Assembly (NCBI RefSeq): GCF_027244095.1
Contig: NC_069658.1
Coordinates: 262,144,687-262,208,686, forward strand
Source: Hemicordylus capensis
Taxonomy: Eukaryota; Chordata; Lepidosauria; Squamata; Cordylidae
Direction: 5' to 3'
Length of the DNA: 64,000 nt
The notes beneath the pieces are model-generated. The model did no database searches, had not been told where the DNA came from, and saw nothing but the letters and a program-made list of their open reading frames with translations. Positions 41,397-50,998 of the stretch are shown piece after piece (position 1 is the first letter of the stretch; every line of letters starts with the position of its first letter). A program made the translations under genes and the position numbers.

Positions 41397-42545
41397 CTCT
41401 GCCACACACTAGCCCCCAACCACACACACCCTCTCTGCTCCCCCCACCCCACCTCTTTTTCTCCTTGCCCCTGACTCTCTCCACTCACCCCAGGCCCCCT
41501 GCCACACACTAGCCCCAACCACACACACCCTCTCTGCTCCCCCCACCCCACCTCTTTTTCTCCTTGCCCCCGACTCTCTCCACTTACCCCAGGCCCCCTG
41601 CCACACACTAGCCCCAACCACACACACCCTCTCTGCTCCCCCCACCCCACCTCTTTTTCTCCTTGCCCCCGACTCTCTCCACTTACCCCAGGCCCCCTGC
41701 CACACACTAGCCCCCAACCACACACACCCTCTCTGCTCCCCCCACCCCACCTCTTTTCCTCCTTGCCCCCGACTCTCTCCACTTACCCCAGGCCCCCTGC
41801 CACACACTAGCCCCCAACCACACACACCCTCTCTGCTCCCCCCACCCCACCTCTTTTCCTCCTTGCCCCCGACTCTCTCCACTTACCCCAGGCCCCCTGC
41901 CACACACTAGCCCCCAACCACACACACCCTCTCTGCTCCCCCCACCCCACCTCTTTTCCTCCTTGCCCCTGACTCTCTCCACTTACCCCAGGCCCCCTGC
42001 CACACACTAGCCCCCAACCACACACACCCTCTCTGCTCCCCCCACCCCACCTCTTTTTCTCCTTGCCCCCGACTCTCTCCACTTACCCCAGGCCCCCTGC
42101 CACACACTAGCCCCCAACCACACACACCCTCTCTGCTCCCCCCACCCCACCTCTTTTCCTCCTTGCCCCCGACTCTCTCCACTTACCCCAGGCCCCCTGC
42201 CACACACTAGCCCCCAACCACACACACCCTCTCTGCTCCCCCCACCCCACCTCTTTTCCTCCTTGCCCCCGACTCTCTCCACTTACCCCAGGCCCCCTGC
42301 CACACACTAGCCCCCAACCACACACACCCTCTCTGCTCCCCCCACCCCACCTCTTTTCCTCCTTGCCCCTGACTCTCTCCACTTACCCCAGGCCCCCTGC
42401 CACACACTAGCCCCAACCACACACACCCTCTCTGCTCCCCCCACCCCACCTCTTTTTCTCCTTGCCCCCGACTCTCTCCACTTACCCCAGGCCCCCTGCC
42501 ACACACTAGCCCCCAACCACACACACCCTCTCTGCTCCCCCCACC
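41397..42545. repeat. 100-bp minisatellite, about 11.5 copies
   Basis: Units of 99 to 100 bp with phrases CTGCCACACACTAGCCCC, ACACACACCCTCTCTGCTCC and CCCGACTCTCTCCACTTACC repeat in register about 11.5 times with one to three differences per unit. The repeated minus-strand 91-residue open frames across it are products of the 100-bp period, not genes. Confidence 0.97.
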
Positions 42546-43294
42546 TCTTTGGACCGCTGCTACTGCTGTGTCTTCCCCCCACACCTGAATCCCCCCTCCC
42601 TGCTGCGCTGCGCTTCTCCTCTCTCCTCTTTCTCTCTATCATCTCTCTTTCTCCTCTCTCTCTCTTTCTTTTCTCTCTCTCTCCTCTCTTTCTCTTTGTC
42701 CCTGCCCCCCCTCTCTTTTCTCTCTCTCTTAGTCTTTTCTCTCTCTGCTCCCCTTCACTTTCCACCTCCTCTCCCACAGCTGCAGCCGCACACAGTAGCC
42801 TACCCACCTGGCGGCTGCCATCGGTTTTTTTTTTCTTTTTATAGTTTTTGGTTGATTTTGTCTCTGCTTGGGGGTGAGTTGAGCGACACAAATAGTGTTG
42901 TCTCCTCACTTCTGCCCCTCCATCGTTGTTGAACTACCCCGGTTGCCTGTGTGCCTCGTGCGGCCGCCCTGCTGTGTCTCAGCCCAGGGTGGCTGGCTGG
43001 CGGCGGCGAATCCGTGACCAGCAGTGAGCGGCAGGAGAAGGACCGGAAGAAGAGGGGTTAGTGCGTGTGCGATTGTGCACCTTTTGTTGCCCCTTTCTCT
43101 CCCTAGCTGGCGGTTTTAAATAGGGACACCCCTATTCTGAAATGCATTTGGGTGTGGGGAGGAGGGAGGGAACCTTGGAGAGGAGATGTACTGTTGTAAA
43201 ACTTGTGTCTTCATGCCCATGCCCAGTAAAGAAATTGCTGCTGTGTGTTGCGTTGCATTGCATGCGTCTTGCAGGTGGTTTTTGAACAGGTGCC

Positions 43295-43462
43295 TTCCAG
43301 AGTGCTTCCTTGCCTCTGGGGCAGTCTGAGTGGGGTCCAGGGTTCTGATGCGATGCTGCCACTACATGCTGGGCCCATGCCATGCCAGAGTGCTTCCTTG
43401 CCTCTGGGGCAGTCTGAGTGGGGTCCTGGCTGGGCTCTGATGCTGCCACTACATGCTGGGCC
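43295..43462. repeat. Near-tandem duplication inside the large hAT
   Basis: CCAGAGTGCTTCCTTGCCTC ... CTGCCACTACATGCTGGGCC occurs twice, starting at about 43297 and about 43385. Confidence 0.85.
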
Positions 43463-44203
43463 AATACACACGTATGATGATGATCATGATGTTCAATCCA
43501 TGAGGCTGCCATCAAGTGTTTGCTGCTGCTTGCTTGCCATGGCATTGGGCAGGCAGAGTCACAGAGTGGGTGGGTTCAACCTCTGTGTTGGTGTGACTGG
43601 GTTCTGGTTTTGGTTGTGTGCAATTTAGAGTCACTAAATAGGCTGCATTGAGTTTGATACTCCCCCCACAGGAGCATTACTTGAGAACCACCCCCCAGAA
43701 CCCACACTTTGTGTTCCAGTTCACTAAATAAGGGTTTCCTCCTTTGATCTGCAGGTTCCCAAGCGTTGACTGCATCCCTCCCCCACCCCCGGTAGGTGCT
43801 GTGCCCTCCCCCCATCCACTCTCCCCCCCCAAAAAAGCTAAAAACTTGCCACCCACACCACAACTACTCCACCCAACTGCCCGTGCCACCCTCCCACACC
43901 GGGGTTCCACCCTTTAACCCCCTATTTTTCTAAAAAAAAACCCTCCCAGACCCATCTCCCCAATTGGCTTGGTGGTTGACTCCCAAATTCAAAAAGGACA
44001 CCCTCCCCCTCACTTCGATTGGCTTCCCCCCCCATATCAAAAAGTCTTCCTTTCCCCCCAATTGGCTTCCTTTTTTGAAAACAAACTTCCCCCCCGCCGC
44101 CTCCAAATCAGCTGCCTTTTTTTGGCCCCTAAGCCCCTCCAAATTATTTTTTTGACCCTGTCTGGCCTTCCTCCTAAAGTCTCCCTCCTTCTGACCTAGC
44201 AGC

Positions 44204-44830
44204 ATGTCTGAGCGCCGTGTGGCGGGCAGGGCTCGCTCAAGGCTGGCAGGCAGAGGTGGGAGAGGCCAGGTGCGGGGTGCGCCTGCGGCACGGGGAGGGA
44301 GAGGACGCGGGGAGCCTGAGGACACCCCAGTTCTCCCCATTGGAGAATTCTTTGCTCCGGCCCCATCTTTGGTGCGCAGGATTCAGTTCCCCACGCCTGC
44401 TGCCGCCAATCGCGGCAGAGGCAGAGGCACTGTTAGGGCTGTGGCGGGTCCCTCCTCGCCGGCGGCACCAGGTGCTGCTGAGCTACCGCCAGTTGTTGAG
44501 GTGGAGGAGACTGTGGAGTTGGAAGAGCAGGTAGAGGGCGGTGAGGACCGTGCGGCTGGCAGCGATGCAGCCAGGTTCTCCCTCCCTCTGGGGCCCCTTC
44601 CCCCTATCCTTTCGCCACTCAGTGGGGCCCCCCCTCGTGAAGCCCGACACTCTGGTGGGGAGCGGTCTGGCGAGGTGGTGGAGGAGAGGCCTGCCTCTCC
44701 GATGCCAGTTGAGCCGGGCCCTTCCTCCGCTGTGGAGGGCGGAAGGGGCGGGTTGGGTGGCAGCAGTGGGCAGGCAGCGGCGGCCGCCCCCCCCCCTAGG
44801 ACTGCAGCCACCCTGCGAGAAACGGCCTAG
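44204..44830 (+). CDS. hAT transposase, N-terminal Gly/Arg-rich ORF
   Basis: A 208-residue ORF that starts right after a likely splice acceptor. It begins MSERRVAGRARSRLAGRGGR, is rich in RGG-like and Pro/Ala stretches with an acidic patch (VEVEETVELEEQVEGGED), and ends at 44830 in a different frame from the transposase. The two frames meet at a run of ten C at 44787-44796. There the N-terminal text (AAAAAPPP) would pass naturally into LGLQPPCEKRPRTAPRAQEA of the other frame. One base of length change in this run, real or from sequencing, would explain the offset. The natural transposase is therefore probably about 935 residues with this region as its N terminus. The function is unknown and the region is probably disordered. 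Confidence 0.7.
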   Translation: MSERRVAGRARSRLAGRGGRGQVRGAPAARGGRGRGEPEDTPVLPIGEFFAPAPSLVRRIQFPTPAAANRGRGRGTVRAVAGPSSPAAPGAAELPPVVEVEETVELEEQVEGGEDRAAGSDAARFSLPLGPLPPILSPLSGAPPREARHSGGERSGEVVEERPASPMPVEPGPSSAVEGGRGGLGGSSGQAAAAAPPPRTAATLRETA

Positions 44831-46985
44831 GACGGCGCCCAGGGCGCAGGAGGCCAAGGGCAGTGGTGCATGGGTGCATTTTGAGGTCCCTCAAGATGAC
44901 CCATTCCACGCCCGCTGTGTCCACTGCAGGATGCTTGTCAGCCGTGGAAGGGACCCTGCGCACCTGGGTACGACGCCTATGTGGAGACACCTAGAGCGTC
45001 ACCACCCAGGTCTCAGGGGACAGGCTGGCAGCGCTAGTGCGCCTTGTGCATCTGCCACTAGGGCGGGCAGCGGCAGTGTGCCAGCCAGCAGGCAGGCTAC
45101 ACTGCCCGTCCAGCGGTGGACGCAGTCCTCGGGCAGCCAGCGTATTGTTCGCGTGGACCATCATCACCTCACCCGCCTCATAGGGGAGATGATTTCCACC
45201 GATGACCAGCCGTTTCAGGTGGTCGAGAACAACGGCTTCCGCCGGATTCTCCAATACCTGGCTCCCGAATACGTCATCCCCTCAAGGACGACGTTCAGCC
45301 GGAACGTGGTCCCCTCCCTGTACCGCCGGTGCAGGGAGCTCGTGTCGGCCGAGCTGCGTGCAGCTCCGGCCGGGACAAGCGTGCATTTCACGACTGACCT
45401 CTGGACCAGTGTCAGTGGGATGCACGCTTCTTTCCTGGCCCTCACTGCTCACTGGTGGGGACCGGAGAGTGAGGGGACCTCCGCGGGCGATGCTTCCGGG
45501 TCTGGCGCGGCTCCCGATGCACTACGGCACAGGTGGGCCGTCCTGCACGTGGAGACGATGGACACGAGGCACACCGCGGAGGAGGTGGCGGCCGTACTCG
45601 ACCGCCAGATAGAGGAGTGGATTGGCGGGTGTCCACACCTCTCCCGCGGCTTCATTGTCACCGACAATGGAGCCAACGTTACCGCCGCTGTCGAGACAGT
45701 CATGGACTGTGTGAACATACGGTGTATGGCACACACGCTCCATCTGACCGTCAGGGACGCCCTTGGCCTTAAGGAGCTGAAGGCGTCCCAGGAGAAGGGG
45801 GCCCGCCCCATCGCAGGTGCTGTTGCTGCCACGGCCACGCTTGTGGATAAGTCCCGCAAGCTGGCCGCCCACTTCCACCGCAGCGAGAAGTCCAGGAGAC
45901 TGCTTCGCCAGAAGCAGGATGACCTTGGCCTTCCTCGCCATCTCATCCCTACGGATGTGGAGACGCGGTGGAACTCCACCTTCCTCCTGTTCCAGCGCCT
46001 GTTGGAGCAGGAGAGAGCCCTTGTCGCCCTGGCGAGGGACGAGTCCTTGGATGTCTGCGACTTCTCGAACGCAGAGTGGAAGCAGATGTCCGAGGCGGTG
46101 TCGGCACTCGAGCCCTTCCAGCTTGCCACGAAGGGCTTGTGTGGCGACACCACTCCCTTGAGCCAGGCGCTGCCCACAGCTGTTGGTCTCGAGAAGCTGA
46201 TGGGTGGACTCCATATCTCTCTGACCACGCCAGAGGGTCGTGCTCTGGCTGGGAGGCTGAGGTCTGGGGTTGACAAGCGGCTCGTTGATGTGCTGGGAGA
46301 CAGGGAGGAGTATGTCCTCGCTTGTCTCTGTCACCCAGCCCTCAAGGGCAATGCCGTGAGTGCCGACGACTTGCCCAGGTGGAAGGGCATCCTGGTCGAG
46401 AAGGTTAGGGAGGAGGAGGCCGCTAGGGCCCGCAGAGACCAGGGTGTTGGTAGTGGTGCGGGGGCAGCCCTCGCGGCCCAACCCGCACCCAGCAGCAGCA
46501 TGGGCGGCCAGCCGGCGTCAGCTTCCCCTTCCCCTCCCTCTTCCCAGTCCAGCAGCGCGGCATCCCAGGCGGCGCCATCGCAGCAGCCATTTGCTACCGA
46601 CTCGAGATCCGCCCAGTGGTTTCAGCGGTTCTGCTATGGCGCCATGCCTGGTATGCGGGAGGCTCGACCTGCCAGGCCCCCCTCCAGTGCTGAGCAATGC
46701 GTTGCGCAGTACTTGGAGGAGCCTGTGGAGGGAGACGGCGTGGACTGCGCACAGTTCTGGGCGAGCCGCTGCCAAGTCTGGCCGGACCTGGCGGTGGTGG
46801 CTGTGCGCCTCCTCTCCTGCCCCCCAACCAGTGTCCAGAGCGAGCGGGTGTTTTCACGTGCCGGGGACGTGGTGACACCCTCTCGCTCCCGCTTGGACCC
46901 TGGTCTGGTGGAGCAGCTGGTCTTCCTTAAGGTGAACCTCCCCCTGTTGGGCTACCCCAAGCTGCAGTTTGAGACGGGCGAGTGA
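44541..46985 (+). CDS. hAT transposase (BED finger, RNase H-like core, dimerisation domain)
   Basis: An open frame of 814 residues; only the part from about residue 87 on looks like transposase. A BED zinc finger comes first (HFEVPQDDPFHARCVHC ... MWRHLERHHPG; Cys2-His2). The catalytic core follows: FTTDLWTS with Asp 286, VTDNGANV with Asp 375, CMAHTLHLTVRDALG (CxxH motif), TRWNSTFLLFQRLLEQE. The hAT C-terminal domain is LLSCPPTSVQSERVFSRAGD with Glu 768, then LDPGLVEQLVFLKVNLPLL. All three expected acidic residues are present and no stop interrupts the domains. Residue numbers follow this ORF, and the D/D/E assignment is inferred from family knowledge. The true start is probably upstream at 44204 (see that entry). 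The stop TGA is at 46983. Confidence 0.92.
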   Translation: MRTVRLAAMQPGSPSLWGPFPLSFRHSVGPPLVKPDTLVGSGLARWWRRGLPLRCQLSRALPPLWRAEGAGWVAAVGRQRRPPPPLGLQPPCEKRPRTAPRAQEAKGSGAWVHFEVPQDDPFHARCVHCRMLVSRGRDPAHLGTTPMWRHLERHHPGLRGQAGSASAPCASATRAGSGSVPASRQATLPVQRWTQSSGSQRIVRVDHHHLTRLIGEMISTDDQPFQVVENNGFRRILQYLAPEYVIPSRTTFSRNVVPSLYRRCRELVSAELRAAPAGTSVHFTTDLWTSVSGMHASFLALTAHWWGPESEGTSAGDASGSGAAPDALRHRWAVLHVETMDTRHTAEEVAAVLDRQIEEWIGGCPHLSRGFIVTDNGANVTAAVETVMDCVNIRCMAHTLHLTVRDALGLKELKASQEKGARPIAGAVAATATLVDKSRKLAAHFHRSEKSRRLLRQKQDDLGLPRHLIPTDVETRWNSTFLLFQRLLEQERALVALARDESLDVCDFSNAEWKQMSEAVSALEPFQLATKGLCGDTTPLSQALPTAVGLEKLMGGLHISLTTPEGRALAGRLRSGVDKRLVDVLGDREEYVLACLCHPALKGNAVSADDLPRWKGILVEKVREEEAARARRDQGVGSGAGAALAAQPAPSSSMGGQPASASPSPPSSQSSSAASQAAPSQQPFATDSRSAQWFQRFCYGAMPGMREARPARPPSSAEQCVAQYLEEPVEGDGVDCAQFWASRCQVWPDLAVVAVRLLSCPPTSVQSERVFSRAGDVVTPSRSRLDPGLVEQLVFLKVNLPLLGYPKLQFETGE

Positions 46986-47400
46986 TTACCGTGGGTTGCC
47001 CCATGGTTGGTCACCTGCCTGGCTCGAACTCTGTGCTTATCCCTACCCTCCCCCCTTCCACCTCTAGCTGAGCTGACGTGACAGATGCTGAGCCGTGCCA
47101 GCCAGTCGCAGCGTGTAGTGTGCCCACACAGAGATGCAGTTGTAGTAGTAGTTGTAGTGCTGCGACTGGCCAGATGTTTACAATGCCCACGCCCACCTAA
47201 AAAGAAACCCAATGCTGACCAGCACAGGCCCTTTATCTATCCACCTGTCAGCATTTGGGGACCTGGCGTGGGCACGGCACACACCCCCAAAGTAGCACAG
47301 CCCACGGAGTACTAGACTTAGCGGCAGCGGCGGGTATACGTTCAAAAATGCAGTGTAGATATGTAAATACTGTATGTAAATAAACATGTAAATAATTTTT
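46986..47400 (+). promoter_or_regulatory. Transposase 3' UTR and poly(A) signal
   Basis: AATAAA at 47379-47384, about 400 bp after the stop codon and followed by a T-rich stretch, is the likely end of the transposase transcript. Confidence 0.6.
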
Positions 47401-49435
47401 TCTTTAAAAACCCCATGTCAAAATCAAGCCTCAAAATTATGCAAAAGAAAGAAAAAAAGGTGACAAAGGGAGAACAAAATGATGAATGCCAAATGAATTG
47501 ATTTTATTGAAAATGTCGCCAGAAATCATGTGTGGGGGGCTTGGTTTACATGGAGAAAATGATTGGGTGATTTTTTGAAATGAAACGAATGAATTATTAT
47601 CATCTTATGTTCATCTTGATTGTGGTCACTGTTGATGTTGGCTGATGGCAAAAAACCCAAAACCATCAGAATAGCAATGAACTGGCTGCCAACACAACAT
47701 ATTGATTGATAACTGTGCAGGGGGGGAATTGGGTCTGTGTGTGTGTGTGTGGTGCAGGCTCAGTCTGTCTCTTCCTGTTGTGTGTCTGTCTGTCTGTCTG
47801 TCTGTCTGTGTGAATGGATGCCTAGCACTGTCTCTGTGTGTGGATGCTTTCTGTGTGTAGTGTGGTGTGTGTCTGTCTACATGTTTTTTTTCCTCCCCCC
47901 CATGCCTCCCTCCATCCTTCCCCTCTCATCCTCTCCCCTTCCTCTTCACCACCTTCCATCCTCCCTCCCTTCCAGCCCACCACCGCCTCACCTGCCCCCA
48001 ACCCCGGTCTGGCAGATGATGAGAGTCTGGTCTCTCCCACCGAAGCACACACGTGAGCACGTGTGTGCACAAATATGTGGCTGACCAACTCTGAGCCGGA
48101 CCCTCCCCCCTTCAATCCCCTCTACATCCCTCTCCCCCTCCCCTTTCCTCCCCCCTGCCTCCCAGCCTCCCTCCCTGCCTCCCTCCCCCCTCCTAGCTAG
48201 CAGCGCACACATACACACACAAAACACCTGTGGTGGCAAACACCACCAGCACACATGCACTCACACTGGTGCCACCACCTCTGCCTTGGGCCTCTGTGTC
48301 CTTGAGCAGATATGTGGTGGTGGACCAGAGAAGCATTTCTTTCCAGCAAGGCAAAAGGCATGCACTCACTGCACACACACACACACACACACACGAAGAG
48401 GTGAAGACGAGAAGAGGCAACTTCTAGAACCAACAGCAGCAGGTGAGTGTCGTGTAATTGTGTTGCTTCCCAAGGCCACTGCCCATGCTCAATGCTCAGT
48501 CTGCTGAAACTAAAGAACTAGCTACAATCACCCTTCCTCACATGCAGCTCAGCTCAGCTCAGCTCAGCTGCACAGCACACTGACTAACTAGACACTACAG
48601 CTGGTGGTAGAAAAAACAGAAGTCTAGATTCTAGAAGATGTCCTGGTGGATTTTAAACTTTCAAATCTGTGCTAGGATTGCCTCGCCCGCCTCCTCCTCC
48701 TCCTCCTCCTCCTCCTGCCTGTAATTGTGCCCTCTCCCCTTGCAGTTGCGCCGTCGTGATGGGTTGGTGATGTGCGTGCGCCGTCTACTTGTTAGCTCTC
48801 TCCTCCTCATGTTGGCTGGGCTTGCCAGGCACTGGCTGGCAGCAGCTGTTGGCTGTGTGCTAGGCTCAGGCTGTGGCGCGCGTGACTGGACTGGGAATGT
48901 TATTGTAGCGGCAACACTGGTTGTGGTGGTAGCAGTAGTAGCTGTTGTTGTTGCTGGGCTGGTGGCTGCTGGCCTGTGCTGACTCTGCGCACTTGGTCTG
49001 GTCTGGTCTGGTCATTGGGATGCAGATGTAGGGTGTGTGTGCATCATCCATGGGGAGCATCAGAGCAGAGCAGAGCAGGTTGGCTGGCTTCTGTCTGTCG
49101 GGCCTAGTCAGTGGCAGGCACTGAGTGAGGCGGTGGTTTCTTTGGGCATCACGTCACCCATCATGCAGAGCGGCAGGTCTGCTGCTCTGCTGCTCCGCCT
49201 CCTGCTTCTTCTCTGTGTGTGCTGCTCTTGTGCTTAGTGTGCTGCTCCGCTGCTGCTGCTGTGCTGGCAGGCAGCACAGCAGTGGCCTTTTTGTTAGATC
49301 AGAGAGTGGGTGTTGTCTCTCTGAGTGTCCTCCTCTTACTTGCTTGGATAGGAGTGGTGGTAGTAGGTAGGCATTAAGATGGACTGACTAGGTGTTACGT
49401 GTTAGGGCGCCCAGAGAGAGGCGCCAAAAAGATGG
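47401..49435. other. Non-coding right part of the large hAT
   Basis: Low-complexity DNA with short arrays: (TGTC)n near 47785-47808, (CA)n near 48378-48394, (AGCTC)n near 48545-48570 and (CTC)n near 48696-48716. No protein-like frame. It looks like captured or expanded sequence rather than coding DNA. Confidence 0.6.
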
Positions 49436-49438
49436 GGT

Positions 49439-49960
49439 GGCAATTGTTGGGTTGCTCCTAGTATTATTGGTGAATTTCTGAAGAAAATTTTTTTTTCCAT
49501 TGGCTAGAATGGGGGTTCGGGGCTGCCCCAGACCCGCCTCTGTGGGGTGGCAGCACCGCCAAAGTGGGTCCGGGGCCATGGCAAAAATGCCCTCAGTCCC
49601 TCCCAGCAATCCCCGTAGAGATAGGAGTGATGGTTCTGTTGTTTTTCTGAGGTGTTCTGAGTGAGTGTGGATTCTGTGATAGCAAATGAGAGTGGATTCA
49701 TGGTGTCTCATTGGAAATCTCATAAGCTATCATAGAATCTACACTCAGAATACCTCAGAAAAACAACAGAACCATCACTCCTATCTCTACGGGGATTGCT
49801 GGGAGGGACTGAGGGCATTTTTGCCATGGCCCCGGACCCACTTTGGGGGTGCTGCCACCCCACAGAGGTGGGTCTGGGGCAGCCCCAAACCCCCATTCTA
49901 GCCAATGGAAAAAAAATTTCTTCAGAAATTCACCAATAATACTAGGAGCCACCAATTGCC
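49439..49960. repeat. Long near-palindrome, arms about 255 bp
   Basis: 49439 to about 49700 is repeated in inverted orientation at about 49705-49960 with over 90 percent identity by eye (for example GGGGCCATGGCAAAAATGCC against its complement). There is almost no spacer. Such a structure could fold into a very long hairpin. Confidence 0.85.
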
Positions 49961-50166
49961 TTGGGATTTTTGGGGTGGAGGACACCCATGGGTGGCTACC
50001 ACCCACCCCAGCTTTTTTGCCCCTAAGGGCTCCACATTGTAAGTTATGGGCAAAAATTTATTTTTTGAAAAAAATTTGTAAAAAATCAGAGGAAGGTCCA
50101 ATCGACTTGAAATTTGGGTGGCAGGTAGAACACAATGTCCCCTTCAAAACCAGCCACTTTTTGTGA

Positions 50167-50300
50167 TCCGAACCGGTTCGGTTCGGATCTGAACCAGTTC
50201 GAAACCGAACCGGACCGGGGGGGTGGTCTGGCAAAACCAAAACCGAACCACCCCGGTCCGGTCCGGACCCGGTTCGGACCCGAACCGAACCGGGAGAACC
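50167..50300. repeat. Right subterminal array of GGTTCGG / CCGAACC words
   Basis: About eight variants of CCGGTTCGG / CCGAACCGG and CCGGTCCGG within 135 bp next to the right end, mirroring the left array. Confidence 0.85.
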
Positions 50301-50319
50301 GGTTTTATGCACATCCCTA

Positions 50320-50327
50320 GTCTTCAA
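50320..50327. repeat. Right target-site duplication of the large hAT
   Basis: GTCTTCAA, identical to 39843-39850. Confidence 0.95.
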
Positions 50328-50349
50328 TTTGTTCAAAAACATTATATCT

Positions 50350-50720
50350 GGTCTTTCAGCCATATACTCGCAGGGTGGCTAAGGATATCAATATATGAAG
50401 CTGCCTTATTATACTATTGACCCATCTAGACTAGTATTCTGACAGATAGAACTTCTGCATGGTATAAAGCAGAGATCTCTTCCATCACCTGCTTCCCTGA
50501 ACTTTTCATCTGCAGATGACCAGTTAGGTATCAGACCTGAAATCACCTGCATGCAAAGGATGTGCTTTACCACTGACTTATGATTCCCCTCTCTTCCCAT
50601 AAATAAGAACAATTAAAGCGTTAAAGTAATATATCAAAATTAATCAAATATTGCAATAGGGGCAATAAAAATATGAAGCATCACAATTATGGAACAGAGC
50701 CATCAATTTCTAGTTTTCCA
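50350..50720 (-). repeat. Decayed tRNA-type SINE
   Basis: ATATGAAGCTGCCTTATTAT, ATCTAGACTAGTATTCTGAC and ATGTGCTTTACCACTGACTT follow the minus-strand order of the tRNA-bodied SINE, with a tail resembling 59083-59310 (GGGGCAATAAAAATATGA). Confidence 0.55.
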
Positions 50721-50799
50721 TTGATCTCTATGTTTTTTAAGTAAAATCTTGAGGTGCGCTATAGAGACATGTGGTCGCCTTGTGCAAGACCTATGGCAA

Positions 50800-50998
50800 A
50801 CTATTTTATTGCTGTTGTTGTTGTTGTTGTTCACACAGTCAGGCAGGTGTTATTGACTGGTTTGTTTTATCCAGACATTGAGTCCTTCCCAAGGACCTGG
50901 GATGGCTGAATTTTATTATCAATGTTGTTGCTGTTATTATAGTTACTTGGTACTGCGCCTTTTTAATAGTTTTTTAGAATAAGACAAGTCTTGCCAGG
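50800..50998 (-). mobile_element. R4-type LINE 3' fragment, left part
   Basis: TCACACAGTCAGGCAGGTGT, TTATCCAGACATTGAGTCCT and CCCAAGGACCTGGGATGGCT match the 3' region of the larger R4 copy at 52200-52330. The copy continues after the hAT insertion at 52082. Confidence 0.7.

Larger units (their letters stand above)
40312..44201 (+). other. Probable 5' exon and intron of the transposase transcript
   Basis: A GTGAGT donor at about 40380 and a pyrimidine-rich acceptor TCCCTCCTTCTGACCTAGCAG ending just before the ATG at 44204 would remove a 3.8-kb intron. The interval is strongly CT-rich on the plus strand, has no coding pattern, and contains the minisatellite (41397-42545), a pyrimidine-rich stretch at 42590-42760 and a near-tandem repeat (43295-43462). 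Splicing is inferred, not seen. Confidence 0.5.
39851..50319 (+). mobile_element. 10,469-bp hAT DNA transposon, apparently complete
   Basis: Bounded by 11-bp inverted ends (TAGGGATGTGC at 39851; its complement ending at 50319) and an exact 8-bp target duplication GTCTTCAA (39843-39850 and 50320-50327), which fits the hAT target preference (T at 2, A at 7). Content in order: GGTTCGG-type array (39861-40015), TATA promoter (40281), probable 5' exon and 3.8-kb intron with a 100-bp minisatellite, transposase ORFs (44204-46985), poly(A) signal (47379), about 2.7 kb of non-coding DNA with a long palindrome (49439-49960), and a right GGTTCGG-type array (50167-50300). Known hAT elements are usually 2.5 to 5 kb, so this is large. 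Exact duplication and long ORFs suggest a recent insertion. Confidence 0.93.

Noticed and set aside
41321-42909. Several long minus-strand open frames (91 to 200 residues) and a regular array that could suggest CRISPR or a repeat protein
   Set aside because: The 100-bp period of a minisatellite creates them. Units are contiguous without unique spacers, and the genome is eukaryotic.
44541-44800. Using the ATG at 44541 as the true transposase start
   Set aside because: The first 86 residues of that frame look like an out-of-frame reading of the RGG/Pro/Ala-rich N-terminal ORF, and the frames join at the ten-C run.
45449-46481. Minus-strand open frames of 275 and 319 residues opposite the transposase
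   Set aside because: Shadow frames of a GC-rich coding region; the plus strand carries all the conserved hAT motifs.
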